The notes under the pieces were generated by a model. That model had not been told where the DNA came from, made no database searches, and was given only the letters and a program-made list of their open reading frames with translations. This document shows positions 49,231 through 58,782 of a DNA stretch of 64,000 nucleotides, piece by piece; within the stretch, counting starts at the first letter, position 1, and each line of letters starts with the position of its first letter. The stretch comes from Gorillibacterium timonense. GTDB taxonomy: Bacteria; Bacillota; Bacilli; Paenibacillales; NBRC-103111. The translations under genes were made by a program, and so were the position numbers. The stretch lies in NCBI RefSeq assembly GCF_001457415.1, contig NZ_LN881723.1:1019246-1083245 (forward strand), given 5' to 3'.

Positions 49231-50823
49231 TTAAGGCGCTGTCTCCAAGAATTTCACATTGGGAAGCTTCTCCATCGCCGTCCGAAGCGCATATTCGTTC
49301 TCGAACAAGGCGACGAGATTGTCCTTCTTATCTTTCACCAACGTGGAATTGACCCGGAACTTCGCCGGGTCGATATCGTCTCCAACCAGCCAGCGGGCAA
49401 ACTGATAAGTCATTCGTTGAAGCTGGACCTCGACGCCGTATTCGCCTCTCATCCGGTACTCGAACACTTCAAATTGAAGCTGTCCGACTACGCCGAGGAT
49501 GGTGTCGTCGAAGCTGACGGTGCGGAATACCTGAATCGTCCCTTCCTCCGTCAGTTGCTCGATCCCCTTTTGGTATTGCTTGTGCTTGAGGGCGTTCTTC
49601 ACCGTCACCTTGCTGAACAGCTCAGGCGAGAAGGTCGGCAGCTCATTGAAATGAATATCGCCGAGCTGGCTCAGTGTATCGCCGATGCGGAAGATGCCTG
49701 GATCGAACAGCCCGATGATATCGCCTGGATAGGCGTATTCAACGATGTCGCGGTCTTGGGCGAGGAACTGCTGCGGCTGCGACAGCTTGATGTCTTTGCC
49801 CGCACGAATATGCTTCACAGTCATGCCGCGCTCGAACTTGCCGGAGACGATGCGCAGGAAGGCGATCCGGTCGCGGTGCGCCGGGTTCATATTAGCCTGG
49901 ATCTTGAAGATGTAGCCGCTGAAGCCCTCCGCTAGCGGGTCGATCGAGCCGTCACCTTCAATACCGCGCGGAGCAGGAGTCGGAGCGAGCTCCAAGAAGT
50001 TCTCGAGGAAGGTCTGCACCCCGAAATTGTTGATGGCGCTGCCGAAGAAGACCGGAGTAAGCTCGCCGCGGTTGACGCGTTCCTGATCGAACGGGTCGCC
50101 GGCCACATCAAGCAGCTCCAGGTCCTCGCAGAGCTTGCCGTACAGGTATTCGCCGGCGATTTCCTTTACCAGCGAGTCCTCATAACCTTCGACCTGCCGC
50201 ACCTCGACGTTCACATGCTCGCCGCCGCCGCCCTGGAACAGCTCCAGGCGCGTCTTCGCGCGGTCATAGACGCCGCAGAACTGCTTGCCGGAGCCGATCG
50301 GCCAGTTCATTGGATGGGAACGGATGCCGAGCACCTCTTCCAGCTCCTCCAAGAGCTCGAAGGGATCGCGGCCTTCGCGGTCCATCTTGTTGATGAAGGT
50401 GAAGATCGGGATGCCGCGTTTGCTGCACACCTGGAACAGCTTCTTGGTCTGAGCCTCGACACCCTTGGCGGAGTCGATGATCATGACCGCGCAGTCCGCA
50501 GCCGTAAGCGTCCGGTACGTGTCTTCACTGAAGTCTTGGTGACCCGGGGTATCGAGGATGTTGACCCGGCAGCCGTTATAATCGAATTGCAGCACGCTGG
50601 AGGTAACAGAGATCCCTCTCTGCTTCTCGATCTCCATCCAGTCGGAGGTGGCGTGGCGGCTGGCCTTTCGCCCCTTGACCGTTCCGGCTTCCCGGATCGC
50701 TCCCCCGAACAGGAGCAGCTTCTCGGTCAATGTCGTTTTCCCCGCATCCGGGTGGGAGATGATGGCGAAGGTGCGCCGCTTGGCAACCTCTTGGAGCATT
50801 TCTTTATTGGAAGAACTCGTCAT
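49231..50823 (-). CDS. prfC: Peptide chain release factor 3
   Basis: 530 residues. GTPase motifs are complete (SHPDAGKTT, DTPGHQDFSEDTYR, NKMDREGRDP). Domain II and the C-terminal RF3 domain follow (GQLQFEVFEYRMRGEYGVEV). It recycles RF1/RF2 from the ribosome after release. The ATG at 50823 is preceded by GAAAGG at 11 bases; a GTG 11 codons upstream is the alternative. RF3 is absent from B. subtilis but occurs in Paenibacillus-type genomes, from memory. Confidence 0.93.
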   Translation of the reverse strand: MTSSSNKEMLQEVAKRRTFAIISHPDAGKTTLTEKLLLFGGAIREAGTVKGRKASRHATSDWMEIEKQRGISVTSSVLQFDYNGCRVNILDTPGHQDFSEDTYRTLTAADCAVMIIDSAKGVEAQTKKLFQVCSKRGIPIFTFINKMDREGRDPFELLEELEEVLGIRSHPMNWPIGSGKQFCGVYDRAKTRLELFQGGGGEHVNVEVRQVEGYEDSLVKEIAGEYLYGKLCEDLELLDVAGDPFDQERVNRGELTPVFFGSAINNFGVQTFLENFLELAPTPAPRGIEGDGSIDPLAEGFSGYIFKIQANMNPAHRDRIAFLRIVSGKFERGMTVKHIRAGKDIKLSQPQQFLAQDRDIVEYAYPGDIIGLFDPGIFRIGDTLSQLGDIHFNELPTFSPELFSKVTVKNALKHKQYQKGIEQLTEEGTIQVFRTVSFDDTILGVVGQLQFEVFEYRMRGEYGVEVQLQRMTYQFARWLVGDDIDPAKFRVNSTLVKDKKDNLVALFENEYALRTAMEKLPNVKFLETAP

Positions 50824-50925
50824 TTCATCGTAAATCCTTTCGCTCGGAAAATTCACACCCGTTTATTATACCTTGTTCGTTCTCCGCTTCCAACCCGGCT
50901 TTTCACATCGAACCCGAAAGTTGCC

Positions 50926-51759
50926 TCATCCCGTAAAACGAAAATCGCACAGCAGAGGAAAATGATCGGACGGATAGACCCCTTCCCGATTGTCCCCAAG
51001 GATTCCGTGACGCAGCACCTGAACGTCTCCGCGGTAAAAAAGATGATCGATGGTTCGAAACATGCGATTGTTCTCCTGCATAAGCCGGTGAGCGTCTGTC
51101 CCATAAAGCTCCATGTTAAAACGATGGTACGAAAAAGGCATACCGGTACAGACCACCTGTTCCGCGCGGGAGGAATCTAGAAATCCCGAAGACAAAATCT
51201 CCTGATAAGCAGGCGTCTGCTCGGATGAGTTAAAGTCTCCGCAAAACAAAGTGGCGCAAGGGGGCACCTTGGCCGAAAGCTCCTGCTGCAGGGTACTCAC
51301 GCTGTTTCGATTGGCGGTTATCCCGACATGATCGTAGTGCGTGTTCGCGAGGACAAAGGGGCGCTCCATTGATTCGTGCTGCAGCAGCTTCCAAACAGCC
51401 GTGCGAGGGCATTTCGCATCCCAACCGATGCTTCCGGCAAGGTGTGGAGTCTCCGACAGCCAAAAATGGCCCCGGTCCAGCTCCCGAAACATCCCTTTTC
51501 GGTGAAAAATCGGGACTTGTTCCCCGTCCGCTCGTCCGTCATTTCGTCCGACTCCAAACCCTTCATAGTCCGGGAGTTCCTCCGCCAAAAACAGCTTTTG
51601 ATGCTCGAGCGCTTCCTGGATGCAGATCAGATCAGGATTGTGCGCTTTGATCAGATCCACGATTTGACGCTTCCTGCACTCCCAGGAATAAGGCGCATCC
51701 GTTCTTCGATCCACGAGAATATTGAAGGAAAGCAATCTCATGACAGGGGAAAGACTCAT
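50926..51759 (-). CDS. Endonuclease/exonuclease/phosphatase-family hydrolase
   Basis: 277 residues with EEP motifs: LLSFNILVDRR, DLICIQEALEHQK (metal-binding Glu), ANTHYDHVG (catalytic His), FCGDFNSSEQT, and YPSDHFPLLCDF. No signal peptide. Substrates of the family range from DNA to lipids and sugars, so none is assigned. GGAGGG lies eight bases before the ATG. The VIT-type gene ends five bases upstream. Confidence 0.82.
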   Translation of the reverse strand: MSLSPVMRLLSFNILVDRRTDAPYSWECRKRQIVDLIKAHNPDLICIQEALEHQKLFLAEELPDYEGFGVGRNDGRADGEQVPIFHRKGMFRELDRGHFWLSETPHLAGSIGWDAKCPRTAVWKLLQHESMERPFVLANTHYDHVGITANRNSVSTLQQELSAKVPPCATLFCGDFNSSEQTPAYQEILSSGFLDSSRAEQVVCTGMPFSYHRFNMELYGTDAHRLMQENNRMFRTIDHLFYRGDVQVLRHGILGDNREGVYPSDHFPLLCDFRFTG

Positions 51760-51764
51760 CTTCT

Positions 51765-52523
51765 TTACCCTCCGATCAGCTTCGCGATGAAGAAGGCAAC
51801 CGCAGCTGCCGCTCCCCCCACAAGCGTGGTAGAGATGGCGCTTTTAAGGGCATGCGTTCCCATGAACTTGCCCTTGCCGAATCCGAAGACGAATAGCGCA
51901 ATGAGGGTCAGGATGATGGACAGCGTGAGCGCGGTCCTCATCTCGTCAATCAGGATGTAGGGCGACAGCGGAATCAAGCCGCCGACCACATACGACAGCC
52001 CGATGGTAATCGAGCTGTTGCGGGCGCGCTTCGGTTCCGGCTTTTCAAGCCCCAGCTCGTGACGCATCATGAATTCAGTCCAGCGGTCCGGGTCCGAGCA
52101 GATCGCGTCAGTCGCCCGCTCCAGCACCTCGTCCTGAAGGCCCCACGACCGGAAGACGTCCTCTACTTCTTGACGCTCGCGGGCGGGCAGATGATCGATC
52201 TCCCACCGTTCGCGCGCTTCTTCGGAGATATAGTGCTCCTCCTCCGTCTTGGCTGCGAGGAAGCCGCCAAGTCCCATGGCAATGCAGCCAGCCGCTATTT
52301 CGGCGAGCCCCGCCACCACGACTGTCCACGTATGCGACAGCGCTCCGGACAAACCCGCCGCCAGAGCGAAGGGGACGGTCAATCCATCCGACATGCCGAT
52401 GACGATATCGCGGACCATGTCTGAAGCCGTGAAATGCTCCTCCTTGTGCTCATGCGTGCTATGTGAGACCCTAAATTCCTCACGACTTTCCGAATCGGGC
52501 ATTTCTTGCCGGTGTTCCTCCAT
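51765..52523 (-). CDS. VIT1/CCC1-family metal transporter
   Basis: 252 residues. The N-terminal 30 residues are His/Glu/Ser-rich (HSTHEHKEEHF). Two membrane segments (IVIGMSDGLTVPFALAAGLS, EIAAGCIAMGLGGFLAAKTE), a charged cytoplasmic helical pair (EEHYISEEARERWEIDHLPA) and three further segments follow. This is the Fe/Mn sequestration transporter layout. GGGAGGAATAAGG precedes the ATG. Confidence 0.85.
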   Translation of the reverse strand: MEEHRQEMPDSESREEFRVSHSTHEHKEEHFTASDMVRDIVIGMSDGLTVPFALAAGLSGALSHTWTVVVAGLAEIAAGCIAMGLGGFLAAKTEEEHYISEEARERWEIDHLPARERQEVEDVFRSWGLQDEVLERATDAICSDPDRWTEFMMRHELGLEKPEPKRARNSSITIGLSYVVGGLIPLSPYILIDEMRTALTLSIILTLIALFVFGFGKGKFMGTHALKSAISTTLVGGAAAAVAFFIAKLIGG

Positions 52524-52543
52524 CCTTATTCCTCCCTCTATAT

Positions 52544-52642
52544 CTAGTACGCTGTCAACCTAAATCATGTGGATACGAAGCGGCGTCAATCGGTATGAGA
52601 AGGGGTGCGATAAACACCGTTTTTGAGTTGACAGAGTACTAG
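52544..52642. repeat. 16-bp inverted repeat pair
   Basis: CTAGTACGCTGTCAAC at 52544-52559 is the reverse complement, with one mismatch, of GTTGACAGAGTACTAG at 52627-52642; 67 bases lie between. It could be the ends of a small mobile remnant. No target duplication was found. The rest of this 500-base gap (52643-53026) contains no gene I can support. Confidence 0.5.
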
Positions 52643-53026
52643 GTATCCGGATTGTTTGGGTCAACACAAGTTCAGCCTTAACCCAGAGTGCACCCTTCTG
52701 GCGGCACTGTCAAGAGTCCGCCTGCATCGTGCGGCGAAACCGTTAGATAATCTGGACAGCAGGCCGAAGCATTCGTTTCATCCAAGCTTCCAGACTCCGA
52801 ATAACACCGAAGCTTATTCATTGTTTCGGAGTTCACAGTAAAAGCCGATTCGATCCCCAACTGGTGCAGATTTGATTCTGCAATTTCTCTTCTCTTTCCG
52901 GGAGACGTGCCTTATAATTTGGTGAGCCTATATGCGCTTATGCGAGGCTAACAGACGCGCGAAGGGGTCTGCCGGCGCGGTAGCGCCATCAGATGCGCCA
53001 TCATTCATAGCTTCGGGAGGCATGTC

Positions 53027-53968
53027 GTGAACAAAAACGTCTACACAAATGGAAAATTCGTGGCTGCCGTGGCTACGTTATGCTGCTTGCTGTGGGGAAG
53101 CGCCTTTCCCTCAGTCAAGCTTGGGCTGGATTGGTTTCAGATCGGATTGGAGGACATCCCCTCCAAATTTGTCTTCGCCGGCTACCGCTTTATGCTTGCA
53201 GGGGCCGTCCTTTTGGCGGCAGCCAAGGTGCTCGGAATCCGAATTCTGCGTCTTGCGCCGAAGGATTGGGCCGGCTTAACCGCTCTCGGGCTTTTTCAGA
53301 CAGGGGTGCAGTATTTGTTTTTCTATATCGGAGTAGCGCACACGACCGGGGTAAAAGGCTCGATCATGAATGCGACCACGACCTTTTTCAGCGTGCTGCT
53401 GGCGCATTTCCTCTACAAGAACGACCGGCTAACCCCGAATAAGGTCGGCGGCTGTCTGCTCGGCTTTCTCGGCGTTGTCCTGGTTAATTTCCACACGGAT
53501 CTGCTCGATTTCTCGTTCCGTCTGAATGGCGAAGGCTTTATAATCATCGCAGCCCTCGTCTTTTCGATAGCGGCCCTCTATAGCAAGAGACTAGCCGGTC
53601 GCATCGATGTCATCGTCATCACTGGCTACAGCCTTTTGATCGGCGGGGTTGCACTTACGGTGACGGGTCTGCTCGGCGGCGGGCGAGTGACTCATTTTAC
53701 CTTGAGTTCCGCCGCACTGCTTCTGTATCTGGCGCTGCTATCCTCAGTTGCCTTTTGCCTGTGGAATCTGCTGCTGAAATACAACAAGGTTGGGCAGGTA
53801 TCCGTCTACAACTTCCTCATTCCCGTTTTCGGCTCCCTGCTGTCCGCCCTCTTTCTTGGCGAAACAATCCTGGAGATGAAGAATCTCATCGCCCTTCTGC
53901 TTGTCTGCGGGGGTATAGCCCTGGTCTATCGGAAAAGCCGCGGCCGAAAAGCAATACCTGCCAAATGA
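53027..53968 (+). CDS. EamA/DMT-family transporter
   Basis: 313 residues, GTG start with GGGAGG six bases upstream. Ten membrane segments in two EamA repeats (LCCLLWGSAFPSVKLGLDWF, NFLIPVFGSLLSALFLGETI). Such transporters export metabolites or amino acids; substrate unknown. It is alone on its strand and has a terminator about 140 bases downstream. Confidence 0.85.
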   Translation: MNKNVYTNGKFVAAVATLCCLLWGSAFPSVKLGLDWFQIGLEDIPSKFVFAGYRFMLAGAVLLAAAKVLGIRILRLAPKDWAGLTALGLFQTGVQYLFFYIGVAHTTGVKGSIMNATTTFFSVLLAHFLYKNDRLTPNKVGGCLLGFLGVVLVNFHTDLLDFSFRLNGEGFIIIAALVFSIAALYSKRLAGRIDVIVITGYSLLIGGVALTVTGLLGGGRVTHFTLSSAALLLYLALLSSVAFCLWNLLLKYNKVGQVSVYNFLIPVFGSLLSALFLGETILEMKNLIALLLVCGGIALVYRKSRGRKAIPAK

Positions 53969-54108
53969 ACTGCGAGTACGCCTTCAACGAACAGCCTTGG
54001 TTTCTGAACCTAGTCTTTCCACCTAGTCCCATACCAATCGACACCGATCGTATCCGCACGATTAAGGCAGGAAGCACACGATTGGTATCGAATAAAAGCC
54101 ATGAAAAA

Positions 54109-54149
54109 AAAGGTCGAGTGAAGGAAATCCCTCCTTCTGCTCGACCTTT
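54109..54149. terminator. Terminator between convergent genes
   Basis: AAAGGTCGAG / CTCGACCTTT with GGA/TCC inside; the upstream A run gives a T run on the minus strand. It serves the cyclase gene on the minus strand and possibly the EamA gene. Confidence 0.7.
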
Positions 54150-54161
54150 GCTAATTTGCTC

Positions 54162-54788
54162 TTATCCGTTTCCGAGCAAAAACGCCCGGGCCGGAGCCGC
54201 ATCGATACCGGTCAGCTTCAGCGGCGCAATGACCATGAAATAGCTGCCGCCGGGTACATCCTTCAACCGTAAGCCTTCCACGACTTGAATGCGGTTCGCC
54301 AGAAGAGACCGATGCGTTCCGTAATGGGGCTGAGCGCGTTCAATGCCGAGTCCGTCGGTTCCTACGCCCTTCACGCCGATTTCGCTCAAATAAACGGCTC
54401 CATCCTCTTTCAGATAGATGAACTCGAAATCGAATTCCTCGGAGAGGGAGTTGCGCGTCTTGAACAGCAGCCATTCGCCCGCCTGAATGCCAAACGGCTC
54501 CAAGTCCGCCTTGGTGATTCCGTCCGTCACAGCGGTCAGATCCAGCACACGAGCCGGACCGACCAGCGATTCCAGCGGAATCGACTCAATGGTTTCTCCG
54601 CCGGCAATCATATGCAGCGGAGCGTCGATATGCGTACCCGTGTGGGCATCGAGCGCGATCCTCGTCTCATGGGCTTTTCCCGTCACATGATCCGACATCG
54701 TCGTGAACACCGGACGCTTCTCGTCCTTGTTCTTGTAGACCTGCATATCCGGTTTGATCGTCATCGATATATCGTAAAAGGTAAACAT
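54162..54788 (-). CDS. Cyclase-family metal hydrolase (arylformamidase-like)
   Basis: 208 residues. The metal-binding block DAHTGTHIDAPLHMI defines the cyclase/KynB family. AGGAGG lies before the ATG at 54788; the longer frame upstream only shadows zwf. Members hydrolyse N-formylkynurenine or isatin, among others. No kynurenine-pathway gene is adjacent, so the substrate is open. It lies directly downstream of zwf and may share its transcript. Confidence 0.8.
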   Translation of the reverse strand: MFTFYDISMTIKPDMQVYKNKDEKRPVFTTMSDHVTGKAHETRIALDAHTGTHIDAPLHMIAGGETIESIPLESLVGPARVLDLTAVTDGITKADLEPFGIQAGEWLLFKTRNSLSEEFDFEFIYLKEDGAVYLSEIGVKGVGTDGLGIERAQPHYGTHRSLLANRIQVVEGLRLKDVPGGSYFMVIAPLKLTGIDAAPARAFLLGNG

Positions 54789-54832
54789 ATTCGCTCCTCC
54801 TGTCTCTCGTTGATTCATCCGCTTTTCTCCGC

Positions 54833-56389
54833 TCACGTCGGAGAAGCCGCTACCCAAACGACGTCGCTTTCTTCTTGCCCGCTTACCGGCCACCAGTGGA
54901 AGCCGTCCTTCGCCAACAGCTGCTCCGCATCCACCGGACCCCATGTTCCAGCCGGATACGGCTGCAGGTCGCCAAAGCCTTGGCCCCAAGCGCCGGCAAT
55001 GCTGTCGACAAACTGCCAGGCGAGCGCCACCTCGTCCCAACGGGTGAAGTGGGTGGAATCCCCCCGCGCCGCATCATAGATCAGTCGCTCATAGGCTTCC
55101 GGCGTGTTGATGCCGACCTGGCAGCTTTGGCAGAAATCCATCGCGATCGGGATGACGGTTCCCTCCGAGCCCGGCTGCATGGCGTTGATCTTCAGGTAGA
55201 TGCCCTCCAGCGGCGAGACGCGGAAGACGAGAAGATTCGGCTTCAGCTCCTGGCTTTTGGCCAGGTAGACGTTGTCGGGGATCTTCTTGAACTCCACCAC
55301 CACTTCCGTGGTCTTCGCTGGCAGCCGTTTCCCGGTCCGGACATAGAAGGGAACCCCTGCCCAACGGAAATTGTCCACGAACAATTTGGCGGCAAAATAC
55401 GTCTCCGTCATCGAGTCCGGGCTAACCTTGTCCTCTTCGCGATACGCCTTCTTCGCTGCGCCTTTCATCGTTCCTTCCGCGTACTGCCCGCGCACAGCGC
55501 GTTCCGCCACCTCTTCAGGACCCGCGAAGCCGCGCAGGGAGCGCAGTACCTTGACCTTCTCATCGCGAATATCTTCCGGCAGCAGCCTTCCGGGCGCTTC
55601 CATTGCGATCATGGTCACCATCTGCAGCATATGGTTTTGCCCCATGTCGCGCAGAGCTCCCGAGTGGTCGTAATAACCGCCGCGGTCCTCAACGCCTACT
55701 GTCTCGCTGAGCGTAATCTGAATGTTGGCGATGTGCTTGTTGTTCCACACCGGCTCGAACATGGCGTTTGCGAAGCGGATTACATTGATGTTCTGCACCA
55801 TTTCCTTGCCGAGGTAATGGTCGATCCGGAAAATTTCTTCCTCGTGGAAAACGTGACGGATCTCCTCGGTAAGTTTGGTCGCCGACGGCAGGTCGAAGCC
55901 GAACGGCTTCTCGATGATAAGTCGGTGATAGCCGGTACTATCCAGCAGCCCACCGGTTTGAAGGTTGCGGGCGACACTTCCAAACAGATTCGGCGCGAGC
56001 GCCAGGTAAAACAGCCGGTTGCCGGCAATCTGAAACTTGGCTTCCATCTCCGCCGTCAGCTCGTTCAACCGGCTGTAGCCGGCCGTGTCGTTCGTATCCA
56101 GGGAGAGATATTCGAAATGCTCGGCAAACCGTCTCCATTCCGGATCGGTCTCTTCCGCCTTATATCGTGCGAACTCGTGAATCGAGTGGTGGACATCCCG
56201 ACGAAACTCATCCTGCGTCTTCGGACGACGAGCAACCCCGATAACGGCGAACTTGTCCGACAGCTTGCCCTCGCGGTGCAGGCTGTAGATGGCGGGGAAA
56301 AGCTTGCGGCTGGCAAGATCCCCGGTCGCGCCGAACAATATAAAGACAGCCCCATCGGACCGGACGGTTTCGTTCTTAACCTCGCTCAT
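54833..56389 (-). CDS. zwf: Glucose-6-phosphate 1-dehydrogenase
   Basis: 518 residues. NADP-binding motif FGATGDLASRKL, active-site RIDHYLGKEMVQN and C-terminal blocks (FYVRTGKRLPAKTTEVVVEF) are intact. It opens the oxidative pentose-phosphate pathway and makes NADPH. I start at the ATG with AAAGGA eight bases upstream. The C-terminal residues after VSGQEES look poorly constrained. Usual partners gnd and opcA are not in the window. Confidence 0.93.
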   Translation of the reverse strand: MSEVKNETVRSDGAVFILFGATGDLASRKLFPAIYSLHREGKLSDKFAVIGVARRPKTQDEFRRDVHHSIHEFARYKAEETDPEWRRFAEHFEYLSLDTNDTAGYSRLNELTAEMEAKFQIAGNRLFYLALAPNLFGSVARNLQTGGLLDSTGYHRLIIEKPFGFDLPSATKLTEEIRHVFHEEEIFRIDHYLGKEMVQNINVIRFANAMFEPVWNNKHIANIQITLSETVGVEDRGGYYDHSGALRDMGQNHMLQMVTMIAMEAPGRLLPEDIRDEKVKVLRSLRGFAGPEEVAERAVRGQYAEGTMKGAAKKAYREEDKVSPDSMTETYFAAKLFVDNFRWAGVPFYVRTGKRLPAKTTEVVVEFKKIPDNVYLAKSQELKPNLLVFRVSPLEGIYLKINAMQPGSEGTVIPIAMDFCQSCQVGINTPEAYERLIYDAARGDSTHFTRWDEVALAWQFVDSIAGAWGQGFGDLQPYPAGTWGPVDAEQLLAKDGFHWWPVSGQEESDVVWVAASPT

Positions 56390-56506
56390 GATCATCATCC
56401 TTTGTATGTAAGTGTGAAAGGGTTCGTGCTCCTATTCAGTTTAGCACACGGAAACGGAGAGTGCCACGCGACCGGGGGGGAGTCCTAGAGGGCTCGCAAA
56501 GACAGC

Positions 56507-57118
56507 TCAGCCGCTTGAATCGAATCGCCTATAGAAAGCAATGGACAGCACGAGCCAAAAGCCGCCTGCGGCGTAGCCCGCCAGAATATCACTTAGGAAA
56601 TGGACACCGAGGTAAATGCGGCTCCAGCCGACCAACACAACGAGAAGAACCGTGAGGAAAGGAATCATCCAGGCCAAGCTCCGGTTTCCCCGGAAGGCTC
56701 TCCACAACAGATAGCCAACCATTCCGTAAAAGGCCGCCGAGCTCATGGCATTACCGCTGGGAAAGCTGTACCCGTTCGCCTCCACCAAATGCCGGACCGT
56801 CGGCCGATCCCTTCGGTATAGCTCTTTGAGTCCCACATTCAACACCCAGACACCGCTCATATGGACGGTCAGCAGCAAAGACGGTCCAAACCGTCCTGCA
56901 ACGAGGCGAAGACAGACCGCTGTTATCGCACAGACAAGCAGTTGAACGAGGAACTCGCCCGCGTTCGTTACCGACAGCGCCAAAGGGAGCCAGCTATCAA
57001 AAGCCGGGCTCTGGATCAACTCCCGTACGGCCGTATCCATAGGGGTCAGCCATCCCTGTCTCATGGTCATGCTGATCACGGCAAAGACCAGGAGACAGAT
57101 GCCGGCCTTTTTCATCAT
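56507..57118 (-). CDS. PAP2-family membrane phosphatase
   Basis: 203 residues with five or six membrane segments. Motif 1 KELYRRDRP and motif 3 SRIYLGVHFLSDILAG are intact. Motif 2 reads FPSGNAM, with Asn where most PAP2 enzymes have His. Substrates would be undecaprenyl or other lipid phosphates. The ATG overlaps the stop of the FUSC gene (ATGA), so the two are translationally coupled. Confidence 0.8.
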   Translation of the reverse strand: MMKKAGICLLVFAVISMTMRQGWLTPMDTAVRELIQSPAFDSWLPLALSVTNAGEFLVQLLVCAITAVCLRLVAGRFGPSLLLTVHMSGVWVLNVGLKELYRRDRPTVRHLVEANGYSFPSGNAMSSAAFYGMVGYLLWRAFRGNRSLAWMIPFLTVLLVVLVGWSRIYLGVHFLSDILAGYAAGGFWLVLSIAFYRRFDSSG

Positions 57119-58314
57119 TTCCACCATCTCCATACCTTAAGCGCCGGTCGGTCGGATGCTTCCTCTCCGTTCCGCAGATCATGAACGACGAGCTTATCCA
57201 GTCGGTTGATCTGAAACCCGTAATCGTAAACCGCCGCAGCCACTACCGCGAGCCTGAGACGGTTTGCCGATTCTTCAGAAGCACCGTGCAGCTCTTTTGC
57301 GTGCTCGCCACTAGCCGTTTCTTCCGGTTCCCTTCGAGCTTCCTTCCCGCTTGTCGGATCGGCTATCTCCCCAGCGTCTCTCTCTCGATCCTCATGAGCA
57401 GAGGCGGTCGTCGAGAGCTTGAGCATGTCCAAGAGGAAGATGCGGTTCGCTTCCTCGCTTGCAGCGTCCTCATCTGAATCCCGCTTTAGTTTGTTCTGGA
57501 ACTTGAGCAGAATATGCTCATGCCGCTTAATCATCTGCTCCAAATGATGATCAAAGCGGGCATCCGTCCCCTTCGGCCGCTCCGATTGGAAATAATGCTC
57601 CTCGGCCACCTCCAGAATTTCTGCTCCCCGGTTCAGAACGGTCAGCATCTGCTTGTAGACGACGAGGCGCCGGGTTCCGCTATAGCTCGGCTTCCTCAGC
57701 TTTTTGTGTTCCTCCTCGAACAGATCGTATTTGTCGGACAGCCCTTTGATCAGCCCGCGCAGCTTCTTTTTCTCCTCTCGGTACACCGTCTCCTTGATTT
57801 CGTCGGAGATGAGCGTCCTCAGCAGGAGCGACAAGCGATCGAACACGCTCTCAATCTGCTCAAAGTATTGCTTTCGCGGATTCGGCGGCAAAAGCAGGAG
57901 ATTAACAACGAACGCGCAGGCGATCCCGATGCAGCTGAGCAGGAATCGGTTTAGCGCAAAATCAAGCTGTCCCGCAGGGGCCTCCATGACCACGATCACG
58001 GTAACCAGCGTGAGTCCAAGGGTCTCCTCCATCTTCATCTTCAGGCAAAGCATGATGACCAGAATACAGACAAGACCGACCGCGATCGGGTCATTTCCGA
58101 AAAAATGCAGAGCGATCACCGCAAGTAGAGCGCCCAGTGTATTCGTCTGCAGCTGCTCCCAGAAATATCGCCAGGAACGGTAAATGGACGGCTGCATGGC
58201 AAAAACAGCGGCAATCGCCGCGATCACAGGCGGCGTTAAGCCAAACTGGGTGCTCGCGTATAAAGCCAAGGTTACCGCCACCCCAGTCTTCAGCACCCTC
58301 GCCCCGAATGTCAT
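57115..58314 (-). CDS. FUSC-family aromatic-acid exporter-like protein
   Basis: 399 residues. Six membrane segments in residues 1-165 (VIAAIAAVFAMQPSIYRSWR is the family block), then a long cytoplasmic helical domain with an acidic low-complexity stretch (about 300-350). This is the half-size ArAE type found in Firmicutes. GGAGG precedes the ATG. It is coupled to the PAP2 gene downstream; a joint role in envelope lipid handling is only a guess. Confidence 0.82.
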   Translation of the reverse strand: MTFGARVLKTGVAVTLALYASTQFGLTPPVIAAIAAVFAMQPSIYRSWRYFWEQLQTNTLGALLAVIALHFFGNDPIAVGLVCILVIMLCLKMKMEETLGLTLVTVIVVMEAPAGQLDFALNRFLLSCIGIACAFVVNLLLLPPNPRKQYFEQIESVFDRLSLLLRTLISDEIKETVYREEKKKLRGLIKGLSDKYDLFEEEHKKLRKPSYSGTRRLVVYKQMLTVLNRGAEILEVAEEHYFQSERPKGTDARFDHHLEQMIKRHEHILLKFQNKLKRDSDEDAASEEANRIFLLDMLKLSTTASAHEDRERDAGEIADPTSGKEARREPEETASGEHAKELHGASEESANRLRLAVVAAAVYDYGFQINRLDKLVVHDLRNGEEASDRPALKVWRWWK

Positions 58315-58394
58315 GAGAAACGCCTCCTTCCGGATTGGGATGGATTCTGTCCGTCAATTCCCCAATCCGCCTTCATTACCATTCTTCATAAATG

Positions 58395-58448
58395 TTGACA
58401 AAAAAGCAACCGAACGACTATTATATATTTAGATAATTATCTAAATAT
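58395..58448 (+). promoter_or_regulatory. Promoter and 24-bp palindromic operator of sdpRI-like genes
   Basis: TTGACA at 58395-58400, 18 bp, TATTAT at 58419-58424, then a perfect 24-bp palindrome (58425-58448, half-site ATATTTAGATAA) directly after the -10. The ArsR-type regulator encoded next should bind here and repress itself. Confidence 0.75.
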
Positions 58449-58470
58449 TGAAACGGAAGGGATTCAGAAG

Positions 58471-58782
58471 ATGAACGAATCGTTCAAAGCACTCGCGGAC
58501 CCTACCCGAAGGAAAATCATCGATCTGTTGAAGGAAAAAGACCGGACGGCTGGAGAACTCGCGGAATATTTTCAGATGTCAAAGCCGAGTTTGTCGCATC
58601 ACTTGAACAGCCTCAAGCATGCGGGTCTCATTCAGGATGAGCGGGAAGGACAGTTCATTCGTTATACCTTAAACATGACGGTTCTGCAAGAGGTGCTTGG
58701 CTGGGTCTTATCCGTTACAGGAGCCGGCTCAGAAGACAAGAAGGCAGCCCCGAACAAGAAAAAGGAGGACCATCCATCATGA
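58471..58782 (+). CDS. sdpR: ArsR-family autorepressor, SdpR-like
   Basis: 103 residues. Winged HTH with FKALADPTRRKIIDLLKEKD, AGELAEYFQMSKPSLSHHLN, LKHAGLIQDEREGQFIRYTL, characteristic of SdpR-type regulators. In Bacillus SdpR represses sdpRI and is sequestered at the membrane by SdpI bound to the SdpC toxin. GGAAGGG precedes the ATG. The stop overlaps the SdpI-like start (ATGA). Confidence 0.82.
   Translation: MNESFKALADPTRRKIIDLLKEKDRTAGELAEYFQMSKPSLSHHLNSLKHAGLIQDEREGQFIRYTLNMTVLQEVLGWVLSVTGAGSEDKKAAPNKKKEDHPS

Noticed and set aside
54875..56488. + strand 537-codon frame opposite zwf
   Set aside because: Antisense shadow; zwf carries all catalytic motifs in the other strand.
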